Shown here: positions 6,095 through 7,683 of the stretch, in pieces | Layout of the letters: every line of letters begins with the position of its first letter | How positions within the stretch are numbered: position 1 is the stretch's first letter | NCBI GenBank assembly: GCA_024650095.1 | Contig: JANKMV010000091.1 | Location: 1 to 7,683, forward strand | Reading direction: 5' to 3' | DNA: 7,683 nt | DNA from: Bacillota bacterium | GTDB taxonomy: Bacteria > Bacillota > Dethiobacteria > Dethiobacterales > Dethiobacteraceae | Program-made: the position numbers and the translations under genes | Notes under the pieces: model-generated | What the model was told of the DNA's origin: nothing | Database searches by the model: none | Seen by the model: only the letters and a program-made list of their open reading frames with translations

Positions 6095-7139
6095 TACTTG
6101 CCACCTCTTCTTGTAAAGGTACACGGACATCGACCCTTGTCCCAACTGCTTCTCGTGAAGTAATGTTAAGACGCCCGCCGATTTCATCACAGCGTTCCTG
6201 CATCGTTTGCAAGCCATAGGCCGCTCTTTTCTGCTGACGTAGGTCAAACCCCCGTCCGTTATCGCTAATTTGCAGAAACAGCTCCCCTTCTCTGCTGTAC
6301 AGCTGCAGCTGAACATGCGTAGCTGCCGCATGGCGTAAAATGTTTGCTAGCGCTTCTTGTAGAATGCGAAAAAGATGATTCTCCACCCCACTTGTGACTA
6401 CAGGCAATGACTGCAAATGTAGTTCAAAGGTTAATCCAGTTCGTTGTGCCAATTCCTCAACCAAACTCTCAATACCTTTAGTCAGTGATTCTTCGTCGAG
6501 TTGTACAGGGCGTAAATGTAGAAGCAATGAACGCATCTCCTGCTGTACACCAGCGGCAAGTTCGGCAATATCATAAATTTGTGCCTCTGTTGGCACTTGA
6601 CCTTGCTGCAAGGTTTCACTGGCAGCGTCTGCCAGCATGGTCAGAGCAAACAACCGTTGGCTTACGGCATCATGTAAGTCCCTCGCCAAACGCTGTCGTT
6701 CTTCGATAATGGCCGCCGAGTGAGCCTTGCCAGCTAGGTCCTTATTCGAGGTTGCTAAACGTTGCAGTGAGGCTACTTGGCTTTCCATGGTTTGTGCCAA
6801 TCCATTTATTTCATAAACAACGCGGCCGAGTTCGTCGGAGTCATCAATGTCCAGTCGCTGAGCAAGGTTACCGTGTGCGAGCACAGCGGCAAACGCCGTC
6901 AGTGCATCTAAACGCCGCTTGAAACGTTTACTTTGCCGAAAAGCCACAACGGTGTTGACAACAACAGCGACAATTAAAACAACAATACCAATTGCTAGCG
7001 GCTGATTGACGGGCTGCAACCGGTTCATTTCCGGCCACAGTAACTGCAATAAAGCTACAACAATGAGTGCGGTCAGGGCTGCGGCCAACGCATAGGCCCT
7101 GACCGTATGCCAACGGATTCCAGAGAGTTTAACGGCCAT
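6087..7139 (-). CDS. liaS: LiaS-like membrane sensor histidine kinase
   Basis: This is a membrane sensor kinase that phosphorylates the response regulator encoded next to it. The 350 residues contain two membrane segments (about 14-34 and 47-67) joined by only about a dozen outside residues, typical of intramembrane-sensing kinases that rely on an accessory membrane protein. A HAMP-like linker follows (about 68-120, with DELG), then the HisKA_3 helix with phospho-acceptor H156 (ERQRLARDLHDAVSQRL), and an ATPase domain with N-box N266 (EALANILRHA) and G-box DNGRGFD (293-299). The ATG at 7139 has AGGAG (7148-7152) eight bases upstream, which overlaps the stop of the LiaF-like gene. The length is close to B. 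subtilis LiaS (360). The exact stimulus is not shown; cell-wall stress is inferred from the family. Confidence 0.93.
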   Translation of the reverse strand: MAVKLSGIRWHTVRAYALAAALTALIVVALLQLLWPEMNRLQPVNQPLAIGIVVLIVAVVVNTVVAFRQSKRFKRRLDALTAFAAVLAHGNLAQRLDIDDSDELGRVVYEINGLAQTMESQVASLQRLATSNKDLAGKAHSAAIIEERQRLARDLHDAVSQRLFALTMLADAASETLQQGQVPTEAQIYDIAELAAGVQQEMRSLLLHLRPVQLDEESLTKGIESLVEELAQRTGLTFELHLQSLPVVTSGVENHLFRILQEALANILRHAAATHVQLQLYSREGELFLQISDNGRGFDLRQQKRAAYGLQTMQERCDEIGGRLNITSREAVGTRVDVRVPLQEEVASNE

Positions 7140-7150
7140 AGATGTTTCTC

Positions 7151-7683
7151 CTAAACATAATCAATTCGTAAGTCTAAGATACGGTAGTCAATATCAAAAG
7201 TTAGCTTACGTACGGCTTCATCATAGCCCGGTGTCTTGTATGTGAGGGCGAGCGAGATACCATCTTTGTTTTGCCCAGCTATATAGATATCCCCGACGAG
7301 TGCTCGCGCTTTTGCAGCAAACTCCACATCCCGTGGCACTAAAATCTTTATATCACCGATCCAACCGCTTAATTTCACTGGGATCTCTTCTTCAGGAATA
7401 AATGCTTTCGTATAATCAAAGTCATATTCACCAATTGCGTTTCGCAATTCTGTTGGTTCTGCCGACCAATTAGCATGCCTACGCTTAATCTTACCCACCT
7501 GCACATGAAAGGGCCCCGTCCTAAATTCTTGCTCTTCCTGACCGTGCTCATCCCAGTGATGATGCCACTGGTTATCATGCCGTCGCGATTTATTGGGAAA
7601 CAATGTTGTTAGGCCCACGTAAACAACAAGCAACGGCCACAGGCGCCAGATCATCCATAACTCAAAAGTAATAACCTCGAAAT
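7151..7683 (-). CDS. liaF: LiaF-like membrane regulator, 5' end outside the window
   Basis: LiaF proteins are membrane proteins that inhibit their LiaS kinase without stress. The visible 176 residues start in a membrane segment (ELWMIWRLWPLLVVYVGLTTLF, the LWPLL pattern of the LiaF/YvqF N-terminus). A charged, histidine-rich linker follows (HDNQWHHHWDEHGQEEQE). Then comes a beta-rich C-terminal domain with LSGWIGDIKILVPRD and ALVGDIYIAG repeats typical of LiaF_C. A Met at 7654 could be called as start, but it has no Shine-Dalgarno, lies inside the hydrophobic segment, and the frame stays open to the window edge, so the gene is 5' partial. It stops with TAG at 7151, which abuts the liaS Shine-Dalgarno. 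The C-domain match is by eye; LiaF is the best reading, with a general Toast-rack-type DUF2154 protein as the alternative. Confidence 0.8.
   Translation of the reverse strand, partial: FEVITFELWMIWRLWPLLVVYVGLTTLFPNKSRRHDNQWHHHWDEHGQEEQEFRTGPFHVQVGKIKRRHANWSAEPTELRNAIGEYDFDYTKAFIPEEEIPVKLSGWIGDIKILVPRDVEFAAKARALVGDIYIAGQNKDGISLALTYKTPGYDEAVRKLTFDIDYRILDLRIDYV

Noticed and set aside
6095..6331. N-terminal extension of the response regulator to an upstream ATG
   Set aside because: The added 79 residues are the histidine kinase gene read in a different frame, match no receiver domain, and the ATG at 6094 has a well-placed Shine-Dalgarno and gives the canonical receiver start.
7151..7654. Complete 167-residue LiaF-like gene starting at 7654
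   Set aside because: The Met has no Shine-Dalgarno and sits inside a membrane segment, and the frame is open to the window edge, so the gene is better treated as 5' partial.

Overview
The window is a compact stretch of a Bacillota chromosome with every supported gene on the minus strand. Three things point to a Clostridia- or Negativicutes-like organism rather than Bacillus: an RNase E/G-type ribonuclease (absent from B. subtilis), the rplU-prp-rpmA order in which L27 carries the cleavable N-terminal extension and Prp is its protease, and a LiaFSR-type three-component system. Base composition looks moderate and even by eye. No mobile element, tRNA, rRNA or CRISPR array is visible. The genus cannot be fixed from the sequence alone.

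Reading in the direction of transcription (right to left), the first block is a LiaF-like membrane protein cut by the window edge (to 7151), a LiaS-like membrane histidine kinase (7139-6087) and a LiaR/NarL-type response regulator (6094-5453). Their junctions are tight: a stop codon abutting a Shine-Dalgarno sequence, then an 8-base overlap, as expected of one operon for cell-envelope stress sensing.

After a 125-base gap holding a strong dyad (5377-5421) comes a second block: a radical SAM protein with a B12-binding-like N-terminus (5327-3465), a DUF2344 protein (3481-2777, GTG start) and an RNase E/G ribonuclease (2805-1123). All three overlap their neighbours and are probably translationally coupled. 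The first two form the well-known TIGR03960/TIGR03936 pair, whose substrate I do not know.

A near-consensus promoter whose -35 box contains the rng stop codon then drives the third block: an L21 leader RNA, rplU (1007-696), prp (691-368) and rpmA (354-64), ending in an intrinsic terminator (19-51). L21 and L27 are 50S proteins, and Prp removes the L27 extension during ribosome maturation. With RNase G upstream, this is an RNA-processing and ribosome-assembly cluster.

Most of the window is conserved housekeeping sequence. The parts most worth a second look are the alternative folds of the L21 leader, the uncharacterised radical SAM/DUF2344 pair coupled to RNase G, the KH-like and TRAM-like C-terminus of that RNase, and the unexplained dyad at 5377-5421.
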